Below, piece by piece: positions 1 through 6,711 of a stretch of DNA of 24,785 nt. Each line of letters begins with the position of its first letter. Within the stretch, counting starts at the first letter, position 1. Source of the stretch: Oscillospiraceae bacterium. GTDB taxonomy: Bacteria > Bacillota > Clostridia > Oscillospirales > Ruminococcaceae. The stretch lies in contig CAAGJO010000022.1 in NCBI GenBank assembly GCA_900770285.1, positions 1 through 24,785 on the forward strand, written 5' to 3'. The notes under the pieces were generated by a model that worked only from the letters and a program-made list of their open reading frames with translations, ran no database searches and was not told the DNA's origin. The position numbers were made by a program, and so were the translations under genes.

Positions 1-15
1 GCTACAGAGGCAAAC

Positions 16-92
16 TGGCGACCGGAATGGGGCTCGAACCCACGACCTCTAGCGTGACAGGCTAGCGTTCTAACCAACTGAACTACCCGGCC
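16..92 (-). tRNA. tRNA-Asp (GTC)
   Basis: Reading the minus strand gives a full cloverleaf. The 7-bp acceptor stem begins GGCCGGG, the anticodon stem is CTAGC/GCTAG around the loop CTGTCAC (anticodon GTC), and the T-loop is GGTTCGAGCC. The discriminator base is G, as expected for Asp, and CCA is encoded at 18-16. It lies downstream of tRNA-Val, probably in one transcript. Confidence 0.97.
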
Positions 93-124
93 AAAATTTG
101 CTGATGAAATGTCTTTATAAACAG

Positions 125-158
125 CGGCGCAAATGAAAATCATCTTTTAACTGCGCCG
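125..158 (-). other. Hairpin between the two tRNA genes
   Basis: CGGCGCA (125-131) pairs with TGCGCCG (152-158), and a nested ATGA/TCAT (133-136/140-143) sits inside the loop. On the minus strand no T-run follows, so it looks more like a processing structure in the tRNA precursor than a terminator. Confidence 0.45.
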
Positions 159-172
159 ACTGCGTTAAGACT

Positions 173-248
173 TGGTGGGAACAACAGGGCTCGAACCTGT
201 GACCCTCTGCTTGTAAGGCAGATGCTCTCCCAGCTGAGCTATGCTCCC
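173..248 (-). tRNA. tRNA-Val (TAC)
   Basis: The minus strand folds as a tRNA. The acceptor stem is GGGAGCA paired with TGTTCCC (with G:U pairs), the anticodon loop CTTACAA gives anticodon TAC, and the T-loop is GGTTCGAGCC. The discriminator is A and CCA is encoded at 175-173. It is the first gene after the promoter at 284-312. Confidence 0.97.
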
Positions 249-283
249 ATTTGTTTTATCACTTTCTGCAAGCGACAATACAT

Positions 284-312
284 ATTATACACGCATTAAC
301 CTGAATTGTCAA
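284..312 (-). promoter_or_regulatory. Sigma-A type promoter of the tRNA-Val/tRNA-Asp unit
   Basis: On the minus strand a perfect -35 TTGACA (312-307), a 17-nt spacer and a perfect -10 TATAAT (289-284) lie about 30 nt upstream of tRNA-Val. A full-consensus promoter fits a stable RNA operon. Confidence 0.9.
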
Positions 313-456
313 GAGTTTTTTTTATCTTCTGCATTTTGCATAAAAAAAATAAATAAAAATGTATAATACATACCATTACTGCTAAAATATCATTATTCAA
401 CAAATTAAAATTTAAGAATATTTGCACCTTATTTGCAAATAATACAATTACAAATT

Positions 457-479
457 GACTGAAGTTGTCAAATTCAGTC
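457..479 (+). repeat. Inverted repeat in the spoVT leader
   Basis: GACTGAA (457-463) and TTCAGTC (473-479) form a 7-bp stem with a 9-nt loop about 15 nt before the spoVT ribosome binding site. It could be an operator or a 5'-UTR hairpin. Nothing else decisive is seen in 313-490, which is very A+T rich. Confidence 0.4.
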
Positions 480-511
480 CTAAAATCAGAAAGAAAGGAA
501 TGTAAATATAT

Positions 512-1054
512 ATGAAAGCAACAGGCATAGTTAGACGAATTGATGACTTAGGAAGAGTTGTAATTCCAAAGGAAATCAGAAGAACAATGCGTATCCGAGA
601 GGGGGATCCTTTGGAAATCTACACCAATAATGATGGAGAGGTTATATTCAAGAAATATTCGCCCATCAATGAGCTTGGAGAAGGAACTTCTCAGGCTGCT
701 GAAGTAGTTTCAAAGCTTGGAGAATGCCCTGTAATTATTTTCGACCGTGATCATGTTGTTGCCGTTGCAGGCGCCTCAAGAAAGGAATATATGGAAAGAA
801 GACTGTCCCACGGTTTGGAAGACTTGCTGGAGAGCAGAAAGGTATATGTTAACACCGACAGTTCACTGCAGAAACTTTGCCCTGTTGAAGGGATAAATAA
901 ACAGGCATTGGCAGTTTACCCTATAATTTCATCAGGAGATATAACAGGAGCTGTTGCACTGCTGACAGAGCAGGAAAATGAGAAGGCAAATGATTCGCAA
1001 AAGTTATTGGCTCAATCTGCGGCAATGTTTTTGGGAAAACAAATCGAGGAATAA
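512..1054 (+). CDS. spoVT: Stage V sporulation protein T (AbrB-family regulator)
   Basis: SpoVT is a forespore transcription regulator that adjusts late SigG-dependent genes in Bacillus and Clostridia. The 180-aa product opens with an AbrB-type swapped-hairpin DNA-binding domain (residues 1-50: MKATGIVRRIDDLGRVVIPK, then EIRRTMRIREGD). A GAF-like sensor domain follows (about 60-178), so the whole chain is close to the usual ~178 aa of SpoVT. AbrB itself is only ~95 aa and lacks the second domain. An AGAAAGGA ribosome binding site lies 12 nt before the ATG. The gene is monocistronic: tRNAs lie upstream on the other strand and a terminator follows directly. Its promoter could not be assigned; in relatives it is read by SigG. 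Family membership is clear from sequence; the role is from the family. Confidence 0.95.
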   Translation: MKATGIVRRIDDLGRVVIPKEIRRTMRIREGDPLEIYTNNDGEVIFKKYSPINELGEGTSQAAEVVSKLGECPVIIFDRDHVVAVAGASRKEYMERRLSHGLEDLLESRKVYVNTDSSLQKLCPVEGINKQALAVYPIISSGDITGAVALLTEQENEKANDSQKLLAQSAAMFLGKQIEE

Positions 1055-1092
1055 AAAAAGGAGCTGTATCACACGATATAGCTCCTTAATTA
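1052..1092. terminator. Bidirectional terminator between spoVT and mscL
   Basis: AAGGAGCT (1058-1065) pairs with AGCTCCTT (1080-1087), extended inward to a 4-nt ACAC loop. On the minus strand it is followed by a T-rich tract (complement of ATAAAAAAA), so it ends mscL strongly; the plus-strand tail TAATTATG is weaker. Confidence 0.85.
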
Positions 1093-1101
1093 TGTAATAA
1101 A

Positions 1102-1581
1102 TTACTTATCTTTGTTCTGCTCAACGTTCTGCTCAACCAAAAGGTCACGAATCTCAGTAAGAAGGGCAAGCTGTTTTTCAGCATCGGTTTCTTCCTCTTC
1201 TTCCTCTTCTTCAACTTCCTCTTTCTTCTTCACGTTCTGCAGCTTATTGATAAACTTGATAAGCACAAATACACAGAAAGCTGTAATGAGGAATGTAATA
1301 ATTGCTGAAATAAACGCACCGAAGTTAATTACAGGATGATTTCCCCAAGGAATAGTAACTACAAGATTATCAAAGTTGATGCCTGCGATTATCATTCCAA
1401 TGAACGGCATAAGAATGTTTTCTACTAAAGCATTAACAATTGCTGTAAAAGCTCCGCCGACTACAACGCCGACTGCAAGGTCAATTACGCTTCCTCGGGA
1501 AATAAATTCTTTGAATTCTGTCAGGAAATTTGAAATAAATCCATTTTTCTTTTCAACAGGTTTGTTTGTCTGATCTGCCAT
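1102..1581 (-). CDS. mscL: Large-conductance mechanosensitive channel MscL
   Basis: MscL forms a homopentameric pore in the cytoplasmic membrane that opens under membrane tension to release solutes during osmotic downshock. The 159-aa product has the amphipathic N-terminal helix (about residues 16-27), a first membrane helix with the conserved VIDLAVGVVVGGAF segment, and a second hydrophobic helix at about 88-111. The tail then carries an unusually acidic run (EEVEEEEEEEE, about 121-131) before the C-terminal helical bundle (LLTEIRDLLVEQN). The Glu run is coded by GAA/GAG repeats and may vary in length by slippage. A GAAAGGGC ribosome binding site precedes the ATG. The gene has its own promoter and terminator and stands alone. 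Confidence 0.95.
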   Translation of the reverse strand: MADQTNKPVEKKNGFISNFLTEFKEFISRGSVIDLAVGVVVGGAFTAIVNALVENILMPFIGMIIAGINFDNLVVTIPWGNHPVINFGAFISAIITFLITAFCVFVLIKFINKLQNVKKKEEVEEEEEEEETDAEKQLALLTEIRDLLVEQNVEQNKDK

Positions 1582-1603
1582 AATAAAACTGCCCTTTCAA
1601 GAT

Positions 1604-1636
1604 ATTAATATGATATCAATATTATATCATATTAAT
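1604..1636. repeat. 13-bp perfect inverted repeat over the mscL -10 box
   Basis: The arm 1604-1616 (ATTAATATGATAT) is the exact reverse complement of 1624-1636, with a 7-nt centre. The mscL -10 hexamer (1626-1621) lies partly in one arm and partly in the centre, so a dimeric regulator bound here would block RNA polymerase. Alternatively it is an A+T-rich cruciform. Confidence 0.6.
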
Positions 1637-1649
1637 GTTTAAAATGCAA
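1621..1649 (-). promoter_or_regulatory. mscL promoter with extended -10
   Basis: On the minus strand -35 TTGCAT (1649-1644), a 17-nt spacer and -10 TATAAT (1626-1621) preceded by TGA form an extended -10 promoter about 40 nt upstream of the mscL start. Confidence 0.8.
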
Positions 1650-1738
1650 TAGTTGTATAAAATCTTTTAATATATGATTAATACAGACTTAATTTTGCAT
1701 ATTTTTTGTGCATTCAATTATGAACAATCTTCAAAAAG

Positions 1739-1818
1739 TGTTGAAAACTCTGTTGAAAATGTTTAAAACTATGGCATATCCTTGTTTTGAATGTTGAAAA
1801 AAAGTACGGTTTTCAACA
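1739..1818. repeat. Cluster of TGTTGAAAA repeats, direct and inverted
   Basis: Exact TGTTGAAAA copies occur at 1739-1747, 1751-1759 and 1792-1800, a one-mismatch copy (TGTTTAAAA) at 1760-1768, and an exact inverted copy at 1810-1818. The last direct copy and the inverted copy form a 9-N9-9 dyad. The cluster lies in the 322-bp gene-free stretch between mscL and the response regulator. That stretch otherwise holds only the mscL promoter and the regulator's terminator. Confidence 0.55.
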
Positions 1819-1854
1819 ACAGTACATTTTTTAACGCTCTTATAATTATTGCAT

Positions 1855-1893
1855 AAAATAAAACAGCAGTATTAAAATCAAAACACTGCTGTT
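1855..1893 (-). terminator. Terminator of the response regulator gene
   Basis: On the minus strand AACAGCAGT (1893-1885) pairs with ACTGCTGTT (1870-1862) and is followed by TTATTTTATG. It begins 10 nt after the stop codon, so no histidine kinase gene is co-transcribed downstream. Confidence 0.85.
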
Positions 1894-1903
1894 ATAAAAC
1901 ATA

Positions 1904-2614
1904 TTATTGTGTTGGATTATCCTTATCGGTCAGTTCAAACTTATATCCTACACCCCAGACTGTTTTGAGTGACCACTGATCCGAAACGCCTTCAAGCTTT
2001 TCACGAAGACGTTTTACATGTACATCTATGGTACGTGAATCTCCGTAATATTCAAAGCCCCAGACCTCGTCAAGCAGCTGGTCTCTTGTATAAACTCTGT
2101 TAGGATGTGAGGCAAGGTGGAACAAAAGCTCCAATTCCTTAGGAGGAGTATCAAGTACAACGCCGTTTACTCTGAGCTCATAACGAGTCATGTTTACAAC
2201 AAGCTTATCATACTTGACTTCTTTTATCTCAACTTCATTTTTAGTTTGTCCCATACGGCGGCAAACTGCTTTTATTCTGGCAATAACTTCTTTTGTGTCG
2301 AAAGGCTTTACAATATAGTCATCAGCACCAAGCTCGAGGCCTAAAACTTTATCAAAAGTTTCTGACTTTGCTGTGATCATAATAAGAGGCGCATTGGCTC
2401 TTTTACGAATTTCCCTGCAGACCTGCCAGCCGTCAATTCCGGGCAGCATTATATCCAGCAGAATAATATCAGGCTTTAAAGCATTATATTTGACTACAGC
2501 CTCATCACCGTCAAATGCAAGTATAACGCCATAGCCTTCTTTTTCAAGATAAAGCCGGAGAAGCTCGCCTGAATTTTTGTCGTCATCAACAACCAATACT
2601 TTTCCCAATGACAT
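1904..2614 (-). CDS. OmpR/PhoB-family response regulator, no partner kinase nearby
   Basis: This two-component response regulator has a receiver domain and a winged-helix DNA-binding domain. With the chosen start it is 236 aa. The acidic pocket VVDDD (residues 8-12), phospho-acceptor Asp54 in LLDIMLPG, the Thr of MITAKSE and the Lys of VKPFD are all present. The C-terminal domain ends with the typical WGFEYYGDSRTIDVHV and WGVGYKF elements. The frame opens 7 codons earlier, but those codons contain the ribosome binding site GAAAGGAAG, so the ATG at 2614 is the real start. A terminator follows at once and groES diverges upstream, so the sensor kinase must be elsewhere or absent. The regulated genes cannot be told from sequence. 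Confidence 0.93.
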   Translation of the reverse strand: MSLGKVLVVDDDKNSGELLRLYLEKEGYGVILAFDGDEAVVKYNALKPDIILLDIMLPGIDGWQVCREIRKRANAPLIMITAKSETFDKVLGLELGADDYIVKPFDTKEVIARIKAVCRRMGQTKNEVEIKEVKYDKLVVNMTRYELRVNGVVLDTPPKELELLFHLASHPNRVYTRDQLLDEVWGFEYYGDSRTIDVHVKRLREKLEGVSDQWSLKTVWGVGYKFELTDKDNPTQ

Positions 2615-2679
2615 ATATATCTTCCTTTCAAACAAAATAAATTACGCCAAGAATTTAGTTTATTGCTATTTTAACAAAA

Positions 2680-2707
2680 ATAATATAAAATCTTGCTTAA
2701 ATTTCAA
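2680..2707 (-). promoter_or_regulatory. Probable promoter of the response regulator
   Basis: Minus strand -35 TTGAAA (2707-2702), a 16-nt spacer and -10 TATTAT (2685-2680), about 65 nt upstream of the start codon. The region is A+T rich, so chance matches are possible. Confidence 0.6.
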
Positions 2708-2721
2708 TAAAAATTAAGCAA
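2693..2721. repeat. Inverted repeat flanking the -35 of the response regulator promoter
   Basis: TTGCTTAA (2693-2700) and TTAAGCAA (2714-2721) are exact reverse complements with 13 bp between them, and the -35 box lies in the middle. It is a candidate operator. The rest of the gene-free stretch 2722-2947 is A+T-rich sequence in which I see no gene. Confidence 0.45.
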
Positions 2722-2947
2722 ACTTTGAACAATTCATTTATTTTTTACAATTATGGACTAATTATAACAAATTGCGTACAAGAATTATTGCTATTTGTAT
2801 GTATAAAATATGTCTAAATTATAAATCCATATATATAATATAATATTTAGGCACTTTTTGTCAATTAACATATTGCACAAATGAGATAATCAAATAATAT
2901 TCCATTTGTTTATAATACCGAAATTTGTGAAAAGTACGTGAACATGC

Positions 2948-2975
2948 TTGCATTTTCAAAAAAAAGTGTTAGAAT
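2948..2975 (+). promoter_or_regulatory. groESL promoter
   Basis: TTGCAT (2948-2953), a 16-nt spacer and TAGAAT (2970-2975), preceded by TGT to give an extended -10. The predicted transcript starts within the CIRCE element, the usual arrangement for HrcA repression. Confidence 0.75.
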
Positions 2976-2979
2976 ATAC

Positions 2980-3006
2980 TTAGCACTCAAAGATAAAGAG
3001 TGCTAA
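2980..3006 (+). promoter_or_regulatory. CIRCE operator (HrcA binding site)
   Basis: A perfect TTAGCACTC (2980-2988), 9-nt spacer and GAGTGCTAA (2998-3006). This is the exact consensus of the CIRCE element bound by the heat-shock repressor HrcA. A further exact half-site GAGTGCTAA lies at 3021-3029. Confidence 0.97.
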
Positions 3007-3093
3007 CAATCAAAAGACAAGAGTGCTAAAAATTTAGAAATCGACAAGATACATAAATTAATGCACAATCAAAAGAAGAAGGAGAGATTTGAC

Positions 3094-3366
3094 ATGAACA
3101 TTAAACCATTGCAGGACAGAGTAGTTGTTAAAATGACAGAAGCTGAGGAAAAAACAGCAGGCGGAATTATTCTTACAGGGTCAGCCAAAGAAAAGCCTGA
3201 AGTTGCTGAAGTTATTGAAGTAGGTCCGGGAAAAGCAGATGTTACAATGGAAGTTTCAAAAGGTGATAAGGTTCTTATTTCAAAGTATGCAGGCACAAAT
3301 GTTAAGCTTGACGGAGAAGAATACATTATCATAAAGATGGACGATATCCTCGCAGTAGTTAAATAA
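3094..3366 (+). CDS. groES: Co-chaperonin GroES
   Basis: GroES is the heptameric lid of the GroEL folding chamber in the cytoplasm. The 90-aa product starts MNIKPLQDRVVVKM. It has the mobile loop with EEKTAGGIILTGSAKEKP (about residues 15-32) that contacts GroEL, and a C-terminal strand ending YIIIKMDDILAVVK. The open frame extends 11 codons upstream, but an AAGGAGAG ribosome binding site lies just before the ATG at 3094 and the family begins there. It is the first gene of the CIRCE-controlled operon, 36 nt ahead of groEL, so it should be induced by heat and protein-folding stress. Confidence 0.97.
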   Translation: MNIKPLQDRVVVKMTEAEEKTAGGIILTGSAKEKPEVAEVIEVGPGKADVTMEVSKGDKVLISKYAGTNVKLDGEEYIIIKMDDILAVVK

Positions 3367-3402
3367 TAAAGTATATATAATAAATTTTGGAGGTAATGAG
3401 TT

Positions 3403-5040
3403 ATGGCTAAGGATATTATTTACGGTGAACAGGCAAGAAAATCTTTGCAGGCTGGTATTGACAAGCTTGCAGATACAGTAAAGATCACAATGGGACCAAA
3501 AGGCAGAAATGTTGTTTTGGACAAATCTTACGGCAGCCCATTGATCACAAACGACGGTGTGACAATTGCCAAGGAAATCGAACTTGAAGATCCATTTGAG
3601 AACATGGGTGCTCAGCTTGTAAAAGAAGTTGCTACCAAGACAAATGACGCAGCAGGCGACGGAACAACAACTGCAACACTTCTTGCACAGGCATTGGTTC
3701 GTGAAGGCATGAAGAATATTGCAGCAGGTGCTAATCCAATGGTACTTAAAAAAGGCATGTCAAAGGCAGTAGACACAGCTGTTGAAACACTTATTGCAAA
3801 TTCAAAGAAAATTGAAGGTTCAGCAGACATTGCAAGAGTTGCTACAGTATCATCCGGAGATGAAACAGTAGGCGAGCTTATTGCTGAGGCTATGGAAAAG
3901 GTTTCTGCTGACGGCGTTATTACTATTGAAGAATCAAAGACAGCTGAAACATACAGTGAAGTTGTTGAAGGAATGCAGTTTGACAGAGGTTACATTGCTC
4001 CATACATGGTAACAGATACAGAAAAAATGGAAGCAGTTCTTGACAATCCTTACATTCTTATCACAGACAAGAAGATCTCAAACATTCAGGAAATCCTTCC
4101 TCTTCTCGAAAAGATCGTTCAGAGCGGCAAGAAGCTCCTTATCATTGCTGAAGATGTTGAGGGCGAAGCACTTTCAACTCTCGTTGTAAACAAGATCAGA
4201 GGAACATTTACATGCGTAGCAGTTAAGGCTCCGGGATTCGGTGACAGAAGAAAAGAAATGCTTGAAGATATCGCTATCCTTACAGGCGGTCAGGTTATTT
4301 CTGAGGAAGTCGGTCTTGAACTTAAGGACACAACAATTGATCAGCTTGGTCAGGCAAGACAGGTTGTAGTTCAGAAGGAAAATACTATCATAGTTGACGG
4401 TGCAGGCGATTCTGACAGCATCAAGGCCAGAGTTAACCAGATCAAATCACAGATTGATGTTACAACTTCTGACTTTGATAAAGAAAAACTTCAGGAAAGA
4501 CTTGCTAAACTCGCAGGCGGTGTTGCAGTAATTAAAGTTGGTGCAGCTACTGAAGTTGAAATGAAAGAAAAGAAAATGAGAATTGAAGACGCTCTTGCAG
4601 CTACAAAGGCAGCAGTTGAAGAAGGTATTGTTGCAGGCGGCGGAACAGCACTTATCAACTCTCTTCCAGCAGTTAAAAAGCTTTGCGACAAGCTTGAAGG
4701 CGACGAAAAGACAGGCGCACAGATCGTTCTCAGAGCTTTGGAAGAACCAGTTCGCCAGATCGCAGCAAATGCAGGACTTGAAGGCAGCGTAATTATTGAC
4801 AAGATCAACCGTTCAAGAAAGATCGGCTATGGCTTTGATGCATACAACGAAAAGTACGTTGATATGATTCCAGCCGGAATTGTTGATCCTACTAAAGTTA
4901 CACGTTCAGCATTGCAGAACGCAGCATCAGTTGCATCAATGGTTCTCACAACAGAAAGCCTTGTTGCAGATATCAAAGACCCTGTAGCAGACGCAGCTGC
5001 AGCAGCTGCTGCAGGCGGAATGGGCGGCGGAATGTATTAA
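3403..5040 (+). CDS. groEL: Chaperonin GroEL
   Basis: GroEL is a 14-mer ATP-driven folding chamber. The 545-aa chain is full length for the family. It has the N-terminal nucleotide-site segments TMGPKGRNVVLD and NDAAGDGTTTATLLAQ, the central apical domain for substrate and GroES binding, and the ALAATKAAVEEGIVAGGG segment carrying the catalytic Asp. The tail is the usual Gly-Met repeat (GGMGGGMY). A TTGGAGGT ribosome binding site precedes the ATG. It shares the groES promoter and CIRCE element, and a strong terminator follows. Codon use is markedly more biased than in neighbouring genes, as expected for a highly expressed protein. Confidence 0.98.
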   Translation: MAKDIIYGEQARKSLQAGIDKLADTVKITMGPKGRNVVLDKSYGSPLITNDGVTIAKEIELEDPFENMGAQLVKEVATKTNDAAGDGTTTATLLAQALVREGMKNIAAGANPMVLKKGMSKAVDTAVETLIANSKKIEGSADIARVATVSSGDETVGELIAEAMEKVSADGVITIEESKTAETYSEVVEGMQFDRGYIAPYMVTDTEKMEAVLDNPYILITDKKISNIQEILPLLEKIVQSGKKLLIIAEDVEGEALSTLVVNKIRGTFTCVAVKAPGFGDRRKEMLEDIAILTGGQVISEEVGLELKDTTIDQLGQARQVVVQKENTIIVDGAGDSDSIKARVNQIKSQIDVTTSDFDKEKLQERLAKLAGGVAVIKVGAATEVEMKEKKMRIEDALAATKAAVEEGIVAGGGTALINSLPAVKKLCDKLEGDEKTGAQIVLRALEEPVRQIAANAGLEGSVIIDKINRSRKIGYGFDAYNEKYVDMIPAGIVDPTKVTRSALQNAASVASMVLTTESLVADIKDPVADAAAAAAAGGMGGGMY

Positions 5041-5064
5041 TTTCCAACCGGATAATATAAAATT

Positions 5065-5097
5065 AAAGGAGCAGGCAACGAGCTTGCTCCTTTTTTA
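5065..5097 (+). terminator. groESL terminator
   Basis: AAAGGAGCA (5065-5073) pairs with TGCTCCTTT (5085-5093), extended inward by two pairs, and runs into TTTTTT. It lies 25 nt after the groEL stop. Confidence 0.93.
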
Positions 5098-5119
5098 TAT
5101 GTAAAAGTAGTATGAATTT

Positions 5120-5133
5120 ATGCTTTAAAGCAT
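5120..5133. repeat. 14-bp palindrome abutting the malQ -35
   Basis: ATGCTTTAAAGCAT is a perfect palindrome touching the -35 box of the malQ promoter. It could bind a sugar-responsive regulator. An 11-bp direct repeat (AAAAGTAGTAT at 5103-5113 and 5148-5158) flanks it. Confidence 0.4.
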
Positions 5134-5161
5134 TGAAATTCACCTTGAAAAGTAGTATAAT
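5133..5161 (+). promoter_or_regulatory. malQ promoter
   Basis: TTGAAA (5133-5138), a 17-nt spacer and a perfect TATAAT (5156-5161), about 30 nt upstream of the malQ start. Confidence 0.85.
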
Positions 5162-5192
5162 ATTTGTGTTTACTACAATGTGAAAGGGTGAT

Positions 5193-6707
5193 ATGATGCG
5201 TTCCAGCGGTATTCTTATGCATATTTCCTCTCTGCCCGGTGACTACGGCATAGGAAAGCTCGGCAAGGAAGCATATGCCTTTGCAGACTTTTTAAAAAAA
5301 TCAAAACAGAAATACTGGCAGGTACTTCCCTTTTCGCCCACAAGCTACGGCGACTCCCCTTATCAAAGCTTTTCCGTATATGCCGGCAATCCTTATTTCA
5401 TAGATTTTGAATCCCTTGAAAAACAAGGACTTTTAACGTCAGAAGATTATAAATCTATAAAATGGGAAACAAAACCTGATACTGTTGACTATGGTTTGAT
5501 CTATCAACAAACCTTTGACGTTCTGAAAAAAGCATATATCCGTTTTGCGAAGAATAAAACCAAAGATTATTATGATTTTCTTGATGAAAATGCTTTTTGG
5601 GTCTATGATTACGGACTTTTTATGTCGCTTAAATTTGCTCACAGCGGAAAGGCTTGGACCGAATGGGAAAAGCCTTTGCGAATGTATGAAAAAAAAGCGG
5701 TTAATAAAGCCCGTTCACAATACAAGAACGATATAGATTTTTGGTGTTTTATACAGTATGAATTCTATTCTCAATGGAATAAACTTAAAGCATACTGCAA
5801 TTCTTCAGGCATAGAAATTATCGGTGATATTCCCATATATGTGGCTTTGGACAGCGTAGATGTTTGGACACAGCCTGATTATTTTCAGCTTGACAAAAAT
5901 AAAAATCCCATTGATGTTGCAGGCTGTCCCCCAGATGCATTTACAGAGCTGGGACAGCTTTGGGGAAATCCTCTATATGACTGGAAACAGATGAAGAAGG
6001 ACGGCTACAAATGGTGGATAAACCGCATGAGATCAGCTTTTCAAATGTATGATGCGGTAAGAATCGATCATTTCCGGGGCTTTGAAAGCTATTATGCAAT
6101 TCCCTTTGGAAGAAAAGACGCCAAAGTTGGAGAATGGCGGAAGGGTCCGGGAATAAAGCTTTTTAAAGAAATTGAGAAAAAACTTGGCAAGAAAAAAATT
6201 ATAGCCGAGGATCTGGGATTCCTTACAAAAAAGGTGAGAAAAATGCTGAAAGCAAGCGGTTATCCGGGAATGAAAGTGCTGGAATTCGCTTTCGACAGTG
6301 ATGGGAAGAGCGAATACCTGCCCCATAATTTTAAAAGTTCAAACTGTGTTTGTTACACGGGTACTCACGACAACGATACATTGACAGGCTGGGTCAGAAC
6401 TCTTTCACCGCAAGATGCAAAATTCTGCCGTAATTATCTGGGCGTAAGCAGAAACAATGATATCCCAAAAAGAGTTATAAGACTGGCCTGGGCAAGCAAT
6501 GCAAATACAGCAGTTGCACAAATGCAGGATTTTCTGGAGCTTGGTTCGGAGGCAAGAATGAACACGCCTTCAACGTTGGGTAACAACTGGATATGGCGGT
6601 GCAGAAAAGAATTTATAACCGATGAACTTGCAGGGAAAATCGCAAGCTTAACCGTACTGTTTGACAGAAACACATTTGACGATAACAATAAAAAGACGGA
6701 GGAATAA
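5193..6707 (+). CDS. malQ: 4-alpha-glucanotransferase (amylomaltase)
   Basis: MalQ moves alpha-1,4-glucan segments between maltodextrins in the cytoplasm, releasing glucose and longer chains for phosphorylase; it is a GH77 enzyme. The 504-aa chain has the family's landmarks in order: LPFSPTSYGDSPYQSFS (residues 45-61), IGDIPIYVALDSVDVW, VAGCPPDAF, the nucleophile Asp292 in VRIDHFRGFE, the acid/base Glu339 in IIAEDLGFLT and Asp393 in YTGTHDNDT. Two adjacent ATG codons (5193 and 5196) follow the GAAAGGGTG site; the second has the more usual spacing, so the product may start MRSSG. It is followed after only 4 nt by the aldolase-like gene, whose ribosome binding site lies inside malQ. No amylase or phosphorylase gene is visible nearby. 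Confidence 0.96.
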   Translation: MMRSSGILMHISSLPGDYGIGKLGKEAYAFADFLKKSKQKYWQVLPFSPTSYGDSPYQSFSVYAGNPYFIDFESLEKQGLLTSEDYKSIKWETKPDTVDYGLIYQQTFDVLKKAYIRFAKNKTKDYYDFLDENAFWVYDYGLFMSLKFAHSGKAWTEWEKPLRMYEKKAVNKARSQYKNDIDFWCFIQYEFYSQWNKLKAYCNSSGIEIIGDIPIYVALDSVDVWTQPDYFQLDKNKNPIDVAGCPPDAFTELGQLWGNPLYDWKQMKKDGYKWWINRMRSAFQMYDAVRIDHFRGFESYYAIPFGRKDAKVGEWRKGPGIKLFKEIEKKLGKKKIIAEDLGFLTKKVRKMLKASGYPGMKVLEFAFDSDGKSEYLPHNFKSSNCVCYTGTHDNDTLTGWVRTLSPQDAKFCRNYLGVSRNNDIPKRVIRLAWASNANTAVAQMQDFLELGSEARMNTPSTLGNNWIWRCRKEFITDELAGKIASLTVLFDRNTFDDNNKKTEE

Positions 6708-6711
6708 ACTC

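Noticed and set aside
313..511. SigG promoter for spoVT
   Set aside because: A CATACCA at 369-375 resembles a SigG -10, but no matching -35 is at the right distance. A TTGCAT/TATAAT pair nearby has a 20-nt spacer. Neither is good enough to call.
2615..2635. Longer N-terminus (7 extra residues) for the response regulator
   Set aside because: Those codons contain the ribosome binding site GAAAGGAAG itself.
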